Under the pieces are notes generated by a model that saw only the letters and a program-made list of their open reading frames with translations, was not told where the DNA came from and made no database searches. Position numbers and translations under genes: made by a program. This document shows positions 24,168 through 31,568 of a stretch of DNA of 64,000 bases, one piece after another; the first letter of the stretch is position 1, and every line of letters starts with the position of its first letter. Source of the DNA: Novosphingobium sp. Chol11 (GTDB lineage Bacteria > Pseudomonadota > Alphaproteobacteria > Sphingomonadales > Sphingomonadaceae); contig CAMDQO010000013.1 of assembly GCA_945906105.1 (NCBI GenBank), forward strand, positions 1 through 64,000. Reading direction: 5' to 3'.

Positions 24168-25649
24168 ATGTTCGACACCTTGTCAGACCGCCTTGGTAGC
24201 GTCTTTGACAAGCTGCGCGGGCGCGGTGCGCTTAATGAACAGGACGTTCGCGATGCCATGCGCGAAGTGCGCATCGCGCTGCTCGAAGCCGATGTCGCGC
24301 TGCCAGTTGTTCGCCGCTTTATTGATCAGATCACTGAAGCAGCCATAGGCCATGCGGTGCTGCGCTCGGTCACGCCGGGCCAGCAGGTCGTCAAGATCGT
24401 CAATGATGCGCTGGTCGAGATGCTGGGTGGTGAAACGCCAGCCGATCTCGATCTCAATGCCGCGCCGCCGGTAGTGATCATGATGGTTGGCCTGCAAGGG
24501 TCGGGCAAGACGACAACCACGGCCAAGCTCGCCAAGCTACTCAAGGAAAAATACGGCAAGAAGGCGATGATGGCGTCACTCGACGTCAACCGCCCGGCCG
24601 CGCAGGAACAGCTGAAAGTGCTGGGCGAGCAGGTTGATGTGCTCACCCTGCCGATCATCCCCGGCCAGCAGCCAACCGAGATCGCAACCCGCGCGCTGCA
24701 ATCGGCCAAGCTGCAAGCGGTTGATGTGCTGCTGCTCGATACCGCTGGCCGTCTCCACGTCGATCAGCAACTCATGGACGAGATGAAGGCGGTTGCCGCC
24801 ATCTCGACCCCGCGTGAAGTGCTGCTGGTGGTCGATGCGCTGACCGGGCAGGACGCGGTGAACGTCGCGCAGAGCTTTGGCGGGCAGATTGATCTGACCG
24901 GCGTTGTCCTCACCCGCATGGATGGCGATGCGCGCGGCGGTGCGGCACTTTCAATGCGCGCGGTCACCGGCAAACCGATCAAGTTCGCCGGTACGGGTGA
25001 AAAGCTCGATGCGCTTGAAGTGTTCCAGCCGAGTCGTGTTGCTGGTCGCATTCTGGGCATGGGCGATATCGTCTCGATCGTCGAGCGCGCTGCCGAGACG
25101 ATCAAGGAAGAAGATGCCGAGCGCATGGCCCAGCGCATGGCCAAGGGTCAGTTCGATATGAACGACCTGCGGACCCAGCTTGGCCAGATGCAGAAGATGG
25201 GCGGCATCGGCGCGCTGGCCGGAATGCTTCCGGGCATGAAAAAGGCCAAGGCAGCGATGGCGCAAAGCGGCATGGATGACCGGGTGCTGCTGCACATGGA
25301 TGCGATCATCGGTTCGATGACTCCGAAGGAACGCACCCGCCCCGATCTGCTCAACGCCAAGCGCAAGATCCGCATCGCCAAGGGTTCGGGCACACAGGTT
25401 CAAGACGTCAACAAGCTGATCAAGATGCACCAGGAAATGGAGCGCGCGATGAAGCAGATCAAGAAGATGGGCGGGCTCAAGGGCCTCGGCGCATTGTTCG
25501 GTAAAGGTGGCCTTGGCCCGATGGGCGGAGGCGCCGGAATGGGCGGCCTCGGTGGCGGGAGCGGTGGCCTTGGAGGCGGGGGACTTCCCGGCCTCGGCGG
25601 CGGAATGGGTGGCCTTCCAGGCAATCTCGGCGATCTGCTCAAAAAGTAA
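24168..25649 (+). CDS. ffh: Signal recognition particle protein Ffh
   Basis: A 493-residue SRP GTPase that targets membrane and secreted proteins co-translationally. N domain residues 1-95, G domain with GLQGSGKT (108-115), DVNRPAAQEQL, DTAGRLHVD and GTGEKLDALEVF, then the methionine-rich M domain that binds signal peptides and 4.5S RNA (QMQKMGGIGALAGMLPGM, MDAIIGSMTPKERTRPDLLNAKRK). The last 50 residues are a Gly/Leu/Met-rich tail (GGLGPMGGGAGMGG and so on), typical of alphaproteobacterial Ffh. ATG 24168 (MFDTLSDRLGS) is preferred over a TTG three codons earlier. Confidence 0.97.
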   Translation: MFDTLSDRLGSVFDKLRGRGALNEQDVRDAMREVRIALLEADVALPVVRRFIDQITEAAIGHAVLRSVTPGQQVVKIVNDALVEMLGGETPADLDLNAAPPVVIMMVGLQGSGKTTTTAKLAKLLKEKYGKKAMMASLDVNRPAAQEQLKVLGEQVDVLTLPIIPGQQPTEIATRALQSAKLQAVDVLLLDTAGRLHVDQQLMDEMKAVAAISTPREVLLVVDALTGQDAVNVAQSFGGQIDLTGVVLTRMDGDARGGAALSMRAVTGKPIKFAGTGEKLDALEVFQPSRVAGRILGMGDIVSIVERAAETIKEEDAERMAQRMAKGQFDMNDLRTQLGQMQKMGGIGALAGMLPGMKKAKAAMAQSGMDDRVLLHMDAIIGSMTPKERTRPDLLNAKRKIRIAKGSGTQVQDVNKLIKMHQEMERAMKQIKKMGGLKGLGALFGKGGLGPMGGGAGMGGLGGGSGGLGGGGLPGLGGGMGGLPGNLGDLLKK

Positions 25650-25696
25650 TTCAGGTTTCAGTTTCAGTTTCATATATTTGTTGAAAGGTAGTTCAC

Positions 25697-26347
25697 ATGT
25701 CAGTTTCCCTTCGTCTTTCGCGTGGTGGCTCAAAGAAGCGCCCTTATTACAAGCTTGTTGCTGCCGACACCCGTTCGGCGCGCGATGGCAAGTATCTCGA
25801 GCAGGTCGGCACCTATAACCCGCTGCTCGCCAAGGATGACGAGAACCGCGTCCGCCTGATCGAAGACCGCGTCCGTTATTGGCTGGGCGTTGGCGCACAG
25901 CCGACTGACCGTGTGGCTCGCATGCTTGACAAGGCTGGCATCCAGGAACGCGTTGCCACCAACAACCCAAACAAGGCAGCTCCCGGCAAGAAGGCTAACG
26001 AGCGCGCTGAAGACAAGGCGAAGAAGGCCGTTGAAGCTGCTGAGGCCGCTGCTGCTGCCGCCGCTGCTCCAGCACCTGAGCCGGAGCCGGTTGTCGAAGA
26101 AGTGGTTGTTGAGGAAGTTGCCGCCGAAGCACCGGCTGAAATTCCCGCAGAAGCTCCTGCTGAAGCTCCCGTCGAAGCGCCTTCAGAAGCTCCCGCAGAA
26201 GCGCCAGTCGAGGCACCTGCAGAGGCTCCTGCAGAGGCTCCTGCTGAAGTACCGGCAGAATCCCCTGCAGAAACTCCTGCCGCAGAAGAAGCTGCCGCTC
26301 AAGAAGCTCCTGCTGCTGAAGCCAGCAACGAGCAGGCTCAGGGTTGA
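25697..26347 (+). CDS. rpsP: 30S ribosomal protein S16 with long acidic Ala/Pro/Glu tail
   Basis: Residues 1-90 are S16 ([21 protein letters not shown], then [11 protein letters not shown] and [15 protein letters not shown]). After about residue 95 there is a Lys/Ala-rich linker and then roughly 90 residues of Ala-Pro-Glu repeats ([11 protein letters not shown] type), making the protein 216 residues long instead of the usual 80 to 165. The repeat part looks disordered and acidic. It is second in the ffh-rpsP-rimM cluster, with 47 bp to ffh. Confidence 0.95.
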   Translation: MSVSLRLSRGGSKKRPYYKLVAADTRSARDGKYLEQVGTYNPLLAKDDENRVRLIEDRVRYWLGVGAQPTDRVARMLDKAGIQERVATNNPNKAAPGKKANERAEDKAKKAVEAAEAAAAAAAAPAPEPEPVVEEVVVEEVAAEAPAEIPAEAPAEAPVEAPSEAPAEAPVEAPAEAPAEAPAEVPAESPAETPAAEEAAAQEAPAAEASNEQAQG

Positions 26348-26349
26348 AC

Positions 26350-26841
26350 TTGAAACAGGATCGCCCCGTTACGCTTGCTGCCATTGCTGGCGCGCATGGC
26401 GTGACGGGCGAGGTCCGGCTCAAGCTGTTTGGCGACGGTCTGGTGGGGCTGAAACGCTACGCCAGCTTCAACGACGGCAAGCTGACCATCGAAAAGCTGA
26501 AGGACGACGGCAAGGGCGGGGCGATTGCCCGCTTTGCCGAAATCACTGACCGTAATGGCGCAGAGGCGCTGCGCAGCACCACGCTCACCGTCCCGCGCTC
26601 ATCGCTGCCTGACCTCCCTGAGGGTGAATATTACCACGCCGACATTATCGGGCTGGCTGCCATCTCCACTGCCGGCGAGGCTTTGGGTACGTGCATTGCC
26701 ATCGAAAACTTCGGTGCGGGTGATGTCATCGAGATCGAGCGGCCCGATAAGAAGCGCTTCATGGTCCCCATGCGCGCCGAAGCTGTTCCTGAATGGAATG
26801 ATGAGCGGCTGGTGATCGAAGCGGCTTACGCGGTTGATTGA
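26350..26841 (+). CDS. rimM: Ribosome maturation factor RimM
   Basis: A 163-residue 16S rRNA processing factor that binds S19 during 30S assembly. The N-terminal RimM domain starts PVTLAAIAGAHGVTGEVRLKLFGD; the C-terminal PRC barrel contains YYHADIIGL, then MVPMRAEAVPEWN. There is no ATG at the 5' end. A TTG at 26350 with AGGG six bases upstream fits best; a TTG at 26344 overlapping the rpsP stop is possible. Close coupling to rpsP is expected. Confidence 0.94.
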   Translation: MKQDRPVTLAAIAGAHGVTGEVRLKLFGDGLVGLKRYASFNDGKLTIEKLKDDGKGGAIARFAEITDRNGAEALRSTTLTVPRSSLPDLPEGEYYHADIIGLAAISTAGEALGTCIAIENFGAGDVIEIERPDKKRFMVPMRAEAVPEWNDERLVIEAAYAVD

Positions 26842-26913
26842 AAGCCGTGATTGACCGGTCTGGCTTGCCAACCATCCTTGACGATGCCCGCCGCATGTCT
26901 GATTACAAGCGGC

Positions 26914-27204
26914 ATGGGATCGCTTGTCGCATTTGTCTGGTTGCTATTCGTCCCAGCGCTGCTGTGCTGGGGGCTGGTTCGGCTCTTGAAGTGGCACTAT
27001 CCTGAATACTCACGGCGCAAAGTATTGGCCATAGCCGTGCCTACCAGTGCTTTCCTGCCGCTGATCCCGGCTGCAGTTATGATCGCGCAGGCGCAGAACA
27101 TCAATAACGCCGCGCTGATTGCGGTCATGGCAACAGCGCTGGTGGGCACAGTGATTGCGTTGGTAGTCTGCCTACCCACGGGCATTGCCGCGATCAGCGA
27201 TTAG
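26914..27204 (+). CDS. Small membrane protein of unknown function
   Basis: I do not recognise this 96-residue protein. It has three hydrophobic helices (about residues 3-20, 33-52 and 63-85: FVWLLFVPALLCWGLV, AIAVPTSAFLPLIPAAVMI, ALIAVMATALVGTVIALVVCL), with a basic loop after helix 1 (KWHYPEYSRRK). The start at ATG 26914 (MGSLVAFVW) is chosen because the hydrophobic segment begins there; a weak upstream frame exists. It follows rimM by 72 bp in a region that interrupts the usual rimM-trmD link. Confidence 0.5.
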   Translation: MGSLVAFVWLLFVPALLCWGLVRLLKWHYPEYSRRKVLAIAVPTSAFLPLIPAAVMIAQAQNINNAALIAVMATALVGTVIALVVCLPTGIAAISD

Positions 27205-27224
27205 CAATCACTCGTCAACGCTGA

Positions 27225-28082
27225 TCAGCGCGCCTTCACCAGCTTTTCCAGTTCCTTGGCAAAGCGCTTCATCTCGAAATTCTGCGGATCGTCATGAGCA
27301 TCGGGAATGCCAGCATCGACCGTGTTGTGCTGCGCCGGGATCAGCCATTTCCCCGCCCGCGCGCTGACATAGACATAAAGCGATGCCAGCATGCGGTATT
27401 GTGATTTGGTGAATCCGGGCTTGGGCGCTTCGGTCTGGCCGCGGCTGGTGGCACCCGGCATGAAACGGCGCGGTTGCACCGTCTCGATATGAACGAACCG
27501 CCCGCGCGCAGCCGGGCCAACCACGCGGCTTTCCAGCTTGGTAGCCCGCCAGCCTTCGGCAAATTCATGCCCCGGCCAGATCTGCCCTTGCCGATTGAGA
27601 AAGATATGCGCCACTGGTTCAGGCGCGATCTCGTCGGAAATGTAGGGCTGGAAGCTGTTGACCAGCCGGTCGTTGTCGACATCCTTGGGGAAGGGCGCGT
27701 CCTTGTAAAACGGCGTGCTGGTATCGTGGATGACAAAATAGGCCAGCGGCACCCCGGCTTCGGTCTGTGAAACGGGGGCCTTCGCGTGTTCCACGGCATA
27801 GGCGCGGTAAGGTTCAGGGAAACTGTCCAGCGCCGCCTGCTTTGACGCTGCCGATGGCGCACCGCCGCGCTCCATCAGTTGCTTGATTGCCTTGGGCAGA
27901 GGCTGCGGCTCGCGCACCGCCAGCGGCTTGATCTTGCGCAGCAGACAAGTAGCTTGCTCCACCGGAGTTCCGGCGAAGGTGAGGGTGTCACGATCAAACC
28001 GGCACTCGCCGATTTCCTCTGCGGCTGCGGGGAGGGGGAGGGCAAGTATCGCCAAAATGGCGGCAATCGCGATTCGGGACAA
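27225..28082 (-). CDS. Probable periplasmic N-acetylmuramoyl-L-alanine amidase-like protein
   Basis: A 285-residue exported protein: signal peptide 1-21 (ILALPLPAAA), then an amidase_2-like core. YFVIHDTSTP (H119) resembles the first zinc ligand of the family, HIFLNRQGQIWPGHE the central strand, FVHIE (H198) and QHNTVDAGIPDAHDDP (H252) the later ligands. I infer a peptidoglycan amidase or a relative of it; several motif positions are not canonical. Translation starts from TTG 28082, supported by GGAG eight bases upstream; no ATG fits. It is divergent from vapB and its start codon adjoins the vapB promoter. Confidence 0.6.
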   Translation of the reverse strand: MSRIAIAAILAILALPLPAAAEEIGECRFDRDTLTFAGTPVEQATCLLRKIKPLAVREPQPLPKAIKQLMERGGAPSAASKQAALDSFPEPYRAYAVEHAKAPVSQTEAGVPLAYFVIHDTSTPFYKDAPFPKDVDNDRLVNSFQPYISDEIAPEPVAHIFLNRQGQIWPGHEFAEGWRATKLESRVVGPAARGRFVHIETVQPRRFMPGATSRGQTEAPKPGFTKSQYRMLASLYVYVSARAGKWLIPAQHNTVDAGIPDAHDDPQNFEMKRFAKELEKLVKAR

Positions 28083-28126
28083 TTGACAGTCTCCGCTATT
28101 TGTATATACATGAAGTATATACGGAG
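28083..28126 (+). promoter_or_regulatory. Promoter and operator of vapBC
   Basis: A near-consensus -35 box TTGACA (28083-28088) and -10 box TATACA (28105-28110) with 16 bp spacing. Two copies of the palindrome GTATATAC (28102-28109 and 28115-28122), separated by five bases, cover the -10 region, and CTCCG (28091-28095) with CGGAG (28122-28126) flank them. This is the layout of an antitoxin autoregulatory site. GGAG at 28123-28126 also serves as the vapB ribosome site. Confidence 0.75.
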
Positions 28127-28132
28127 TGAACC

Positions 28133-28507
28133 ATGAACAAGCCAGATCCCGATCAGGTCCGCGAAATGCGCCAGACCTTCGATCTTGCCGGAGCCACGCC
28201 GCAGGGTAGCAGTGTTACCCCGGGCGGCAAGGTGCTGCGCGCCAAAGTGTTCAAATCGGGCAATTCTCTGGCGATGCGGTTGCCCAAAGCGCTGGGGCTG
28301 GAGGCCGGGATGGAGATGGAGATCGAAGTTTTGGCTGGCGGGGCGATGCAATTGCGCAGGGCCGCGCCAGTGAAGCGGATGCTCGACATCAGCGGGTTCT
28401 GGGGGAAGGCAAAGGGCCTGCAAGTGCCGGAATGTCGCGATTTTGATGAGCGACCCAGCACGATTGCCGCGCGCGAAGCTGCGCTCAAGGCTGCGGGTGA
28501 GGCGTGA
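28133..28507 (+). CDS. vapB: VapB-type antitoxin (SpoVT/AbrB fold)
   Basis: A 124-residue antitoxin. The AbrB/MazE-like DNA-binding domain sits at about residues 34-76 (KVLRAKVFKSGNSLAMRLPKALGLEAGM), preceded by a 30-residue extension that is longer than usual. The C-terminal part (DISGFWGKAKGLQ, ECRDFDERPST) should wrap the toxin. ATG 28133 follows GGAG by six bases. Its stop overlaps the vapC GTG start, the usual coupling for toxin-antitoxin pairs. Confidence 0.88.
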   Translation: MNKPDPDQVREMRQTFDLAGATPQGSSVTPGGKVLRAKVFKSGNSLAMRLPKALGLEAGMEMEIEVLAGGAMQLRRAAPVKRMLDISGFWGKAKGLQVPECRDFDERPSTIAAREAALKAAGEA

Positions 28508-28881
28508 TCGGATATCTGCTGGATACGGACTGTTCGATCTATGCAATGCTGGGAACCTATCCTGCTCTGGGTGAACGGCTCATGCAGTGTCTGCCCGATG
28601 AAGTGGCGATTTCGGCAATCAGCTTCGCCGAAATCGTCATGGGCGAAGACAAGGGCAAGCCGCCCGACATGCCGGTGATCGAGGCGTTCCTCCGGGTGGT
28701 GCCGATGTTGCCATTCGATGGGGCCGCCGCGCGCGCCTATGCCATGCTGCCGTTCAAGCGGCGCAGTTTCGACAGACTGATTGCCGCCCATGCCTTGAGC
28801 ATCGGGGCAGTGGTGGTGACGAACAACGAAGCCGACTTCGCCGATGTGCCGGGGTTGGTGGTTGAGAACTGGACGGTCTAG
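28504..28881 (+). CDS. vapC: VapC-type PIN-domain ribonuclease toxin
   Basis: A 125-residue PIN domain RNase. The acidic site is complete: D7 (LLDTD), E43 (SFAEIVMGE), D90 (SFDRLIAAHAL) and D111 (NEADF). VapC toxins cut tRNA or rRNA when released from the antitoxin. It starts with GTG at 28504, overlapping the vapB stop by four bases. Its location in the middle of a core translation operon is unusual. Confidence 0.93.
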   Translation: MIGYLLDTDCSIYAMLGTYPALGERLMQCLPDEVAISAISFAEIVMGEDKGKPPDMPVIEAFLRVVPMLPFDGAAARAYAMLPFKRRSFDRLIAAHALSIGAVVVTNNEADFADVPGLVVENWTV

Positions 28882-28889
28882 GAGGAGTG

Positions 28890-29207
28890 ATGTTCAGGGG
28901 GCTTCTTTTCTTCTGCGCTATTGTTGCGGTCGTTGCCTTCACAGCGGCTTATGCTCTGGACTCTAAGGCGCGGAAGATGTGGTGGAAGCATCGGGTACTG
29001 GTCGCTGCGCTTGTTGGCGGCAACTTGCCGATGCTGCTGCTCGCAATCGCATTTTTGGCATCTGGCGATCCCCGAACCCGCGCGGTGAGTGTTTATCTCG
29101 TACTCGTTGGATTTGGACTGCATTTATCAGCCTTAATTGGCTACCCGACTGCTTATCTGTTCCTGCGTCGCTGTGAAAGAAGTCGCCAAAAAGACGTATT
29201 CAAGTAA
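28890..29207 (+). CDS. Small membrane protein of unknown function
   Basis: A 105-residue protein with three hydrophobic helices (about residues 3-22, 36-57 and 67-90), including [19 protein letters not shown] and [22 protein letters not shown], and a basic C terminus ([10 protein letters not shown]). AGGAGG lies four bases before the ATG at 28890, a good ribosome site; an overlapping GTG at 28887 is also possible. It starts 8 bp after vapC, so is probably co-transcribed with it. No known family is recognised. Confidence 0.55.
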   Translation: MFRGLLFFCAIVAVVAFTAAYALDSKARKMWWKHRVLVAALVGGNLPMLLLAIAFLASGDPRTRAVSVYLVLVGFGLHLSALIGYPTAYLFLRRCERSRQKDVFK

Positions 29208-29221
29208 AGCTCGATCTATTC

Positions 29222-29968
29222 ATGACCTTCAAAGCCACAGTCCTCACCCTCTACCCCGAGATGTTTCCCGGCCCGCTGGGTGTGTCGCTGGCGGCGCGTG
29301 CGCGGGAGGAGGGGAAGTGGTCGCTTGATTGCATGCAGATCCGCGATTTTGCGGCGGACAAGCACCGCACAGTGGATGATACGCCTGCGGGCGGCGGGGC
29401 GGGAATGGTGCTGCGGGTGGATGTGCTTGCTGCCTGCATCGACCATGCAACCGAACTGCATCCCGATTGCCCCATCCTCGCCATGACCCCGCGCGGCAAA
29501 CCGCTCACGCAGGCCCGCGTTCGCGAGCTGGCAGCCGGTCCCGGCGTCATCATTCTGTGCGGCCGGTTCGAGGGATTCGACGAGCGGATATTCCAATCCC
29601 GGCCCATCGAGGAAGTCTCCATCGGCGATATTGTCCTGTCGGGCGGAGAGCCTGCCGCGCTGATGCTGCTGGACGCTTGCATTCGGCTGCTTCCCGGCGT
29701 AATGGGCGCGCCTTCCAGTGGGGCTGAGGAGTCGTTCGAGAACGGCCTCCTTGAATATCCCCACTATACCCGACCCAGTGAATGGGGAGGGCGCACGATC
29801 CCCGAAGTGCTGCGATCGGGGGATCATGCGAAGATTGCCGCATGGCGTAAAAGCCAATCGGAAATCGATACACGGTTACGCAGGCCGGATCTTTGGGAGC
29901 GTCATGATGGCGCTCGGGTCCAGTCTGCCTCTGGCGCGCGGCATGAAAAGAAGGACCAGGGCAAGTGA
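29222..29968 (+). CDS. trmD: tRNA (guanine-37-N1)-methyltransferase
   Basis: A 248-residue SPOUT methyltransferase that modifies G37 next to the anticodon to prevent frameshifts. It begins [22 protein letters not shown] and holds [22 protein letters not shown] and [20 protein letters not shown], the knot and SAM-binding motifs. Its end overlaps the rplS GTG start by four bases. In most proteobacteria it follows rimM directly; here about 2.3 kb of other genes intervene. Confidence 0.96.
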   Translation: MTFKATVLTLYPEMFPGPLGVSLAARAREEGKWSLDCMQIRDFAADKHRTVDDTPAGGGAGMVLRVDVLAACIDHATELHPDCPILAMTPRGKPLTQARVRELAAGPGVIILCGRFEGFDERIFQSRPIEEVSIGDIVLSGGEPAALMLLDACIRLLPGVMGAPSSGAEESFENGLLEYPHYTRPSEWGGRTIPEVLRSGDHAKIAAWRKSQSEIDTRLRRPDLWERHDGARVQSASGARHEKKDQGK

Positions 29969-30357
29969 ACCTGATTCAACAGATTGAAGCCGAGGAAATC
30001 GCCAAGGCGACCACTGGGGCATCGAAAGAAATTCCGATCTTCCGTCCCGGTGATACCCTGCGCGTCGGCGTGAAGGTTATCGAAGGTGAGCGCAGCCGCG
30101 TGCAGATGTACGAAGGCGTTTGCATCGCGCGTTCGAACAAGGGCATCGGTTCCAACTTCACCGTGCGCAAGATTTCGTTCGGCGAAGGCGTGGAACGCGT
30201 ATTCCCGCTCTATTCGCCCAACATTGACAGCATTACCGTGGTTCGCCGCGGCGTTGTGCGTCGTGCGAAGCTTTACTACCTGCGCGGCCGCACCGGCAAA
30301 CGCGCGCGTATTGCTGAGCGTAAAGTCACCCGTGTCGATACGGCTGGCAAGGAATGA
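29965..30357 (+). CDS. rplS: 50S ribosomal protein L19
   Basis: A 130-residue ribosomal protein. [12 protein letters not shown] at the start and [49 protein letters not shown] and [19 protein letters not shown] are standard L19 motifs. It starts with GTG at 29965, overlapping trmD by four bases. The terminator that follows separates it from asd. Confidence 0.97.
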   Translation: MNLIQQIEAEEIAKATTGASKEIPIFRPGDTLRVGVKVIEGERSRVQMYEGVCIARSNKGIGSNFTVRKISFGEGVERVFPLYSPNIDSITVVRRGVVRRAKLYYLRGRTGKRARIAERKVTRVDTAGKE

Positions 30358-30397
30358 GCGGAAGCTGATCTAGCGATCATCTGACAAACAGACCGAG

Positions 30398-30435
30398 ACG
30401 GCCGGCTTCCCCAGCGGAAGACCGGCCGTTTCCTT
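30398..30435 (+). terminator. Terminator or attenuator between rplS and asd
   Basis: A long stem (30398-30410 with 30416-30429, with a two-base bulge) around CCAGC, followed by TTTCCTT. The T tail is short, so partial readthrough into asd is possible. Confidence 0.75.
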
Positions 30436-30450
30436 ATCAGGATTAGAATC

Positions 30451-31476
30451 ATGGGTTATCGTGTGGTTGTTGTCGGTGCGACGGGCAATGTCGGCCGGGA
30501 AATGCTGAATATCCTCGCCGAGCGCGAGTTTCCTTGCGACGAAGTGGCGGCGGTTGCCTCGGCGCGTTCGCATGGCAGCGAAGTGGAATTCGGCGATTCG
30601 GGCAAGATGCTCAAGGTCTACAATATCGAGAATTTCGATTTCACTGGCTGGGATATGGCGCTGTTCGCCGCTGGCTCTGGCCCGACCAAGGTCCACGCCC
30701 CGCGTGCTGCTGCGCAAGGCTGTGTGGTGATCGACAACTCGTCGCTTTACCGCATGGACCCGGACGTGCCGCTGGTCGTGCCCGAGGTGAACCCCGAGGC
30801 GATTGACGGCTACAAGAAGAAGATGATCATCGCCAACCCCAACTGCTCGACCGCGCAGATGGTGGTGACGCTGAAGCCGCTGCATGATTTTGCGAAGATC
30901 AAGCGCGTTGTCGTATCGACCTATCAGTCGGTCTCGGGTGCCGGCAAGGAAGGCATGGACGAGCTGTTCGAGCAAAGCCGCAACATCTTTGTCGGTGATA
31001 GCGCCGAGCCGAAGAAGTTCACCAAGCAGATCGCCTTCAACGTGATCCCGCACATCGATGTCTTCCTGGATGATGGCTACACCAAGGAAGAATGGAAGAT
31101 GGTGGTCGAAACCAAGAAAATCCTCGACCCCAAAATCAAGGTCACGGCAACCTGCGTGCGCGTACCGGTGTTCGTCGGCCATTCCGAAGCGATCCACATC
31201 GAGTTCGAGAACGAGATTTCGGCCAAGCAGGCGCAGGACATTCTGCGCGAGGCTCCCGGCGTAATGCTCGTCGATAAGCGCGAAGATGGTGGTTACGTCA
31301 CGCCGGTCGAATGCGTCGGCGATTATGCGACTTTCGTTTCGCGCGTTCGTGAAGATCCCACGGTCGATAACGGCATCGTGCTGTGGTGCGTTTCGGACAA
31401 CCTGCGCAAAGGCGCTGCGCTCAATGCGGTGCAGATCGCCGAACTGCTTGGCCGCCGCCACCTCAAGAAGGGGTGA
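30451..31476 (+). CDS. asd: Aspartate-semialdehyde dehydrogenase
   Basis: A 341-residue NADPH-dependent enzyme that makes aspartate semialdehyde for lysine, threonine, methionine and diaminopimelate. The NADP-binding start is VVVVGATGNVGREML; catalytic C132 is in ANPNCSTAQM; a further active-site region is ATCVRVPVFVGHSEAI. ATG 30451 has AGGATTAG upstream. It supplies diaminopimelate for peptidoglycan. It is probably transcribed partly from rplS readthrough. Confidence 0.97.
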   Translation: MGYRVVVVGATGNVGREMLNILAEREFPCDEVAAVASARSHGSEVEFGDSGKMLKVYNIENFDFTGWDMALFAAGSGPTKVHAPRAAAQGCVVIDNSSLYRMDPDVPLVVPEVNPEAIDGYKKKMIIANPNCSTAQMVVTLKPLHDFAKIKRVVVSTYQSVSGAGKEGMDELFEQSRNIFVGDSAEPKKFTKQIAFNVIPHIDVFLDDGYTKEEWKMVVETKKILDPKIKVTATCVRVPVFVGHSEAIHIEFENEISAKQAQDILREAPGVMLVDKREDGGYVTPVECVGDYATFVSRVREDPTVDNGIVLWCVSDNLRKGAALNAVQIAELLGRRHLKKG

Positions 31477-31568
31477 GGGGCGTAGCGAAGCGCTCTGTGA
31501 TGGGCTAGGCAAGGGGCGCTACCGGGACCGGTGGTGCCCTTTTGCTTTTCCAAGGTCAGCATGCTCCT

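Noticed and set aside
25994..26423. Minus-strand Leu/Gln-rich frame opposite the rpsP tail
   Set aside because: It is the mirror of the Ala-Pro-Glu repeat; repeats give open frames on both strands.
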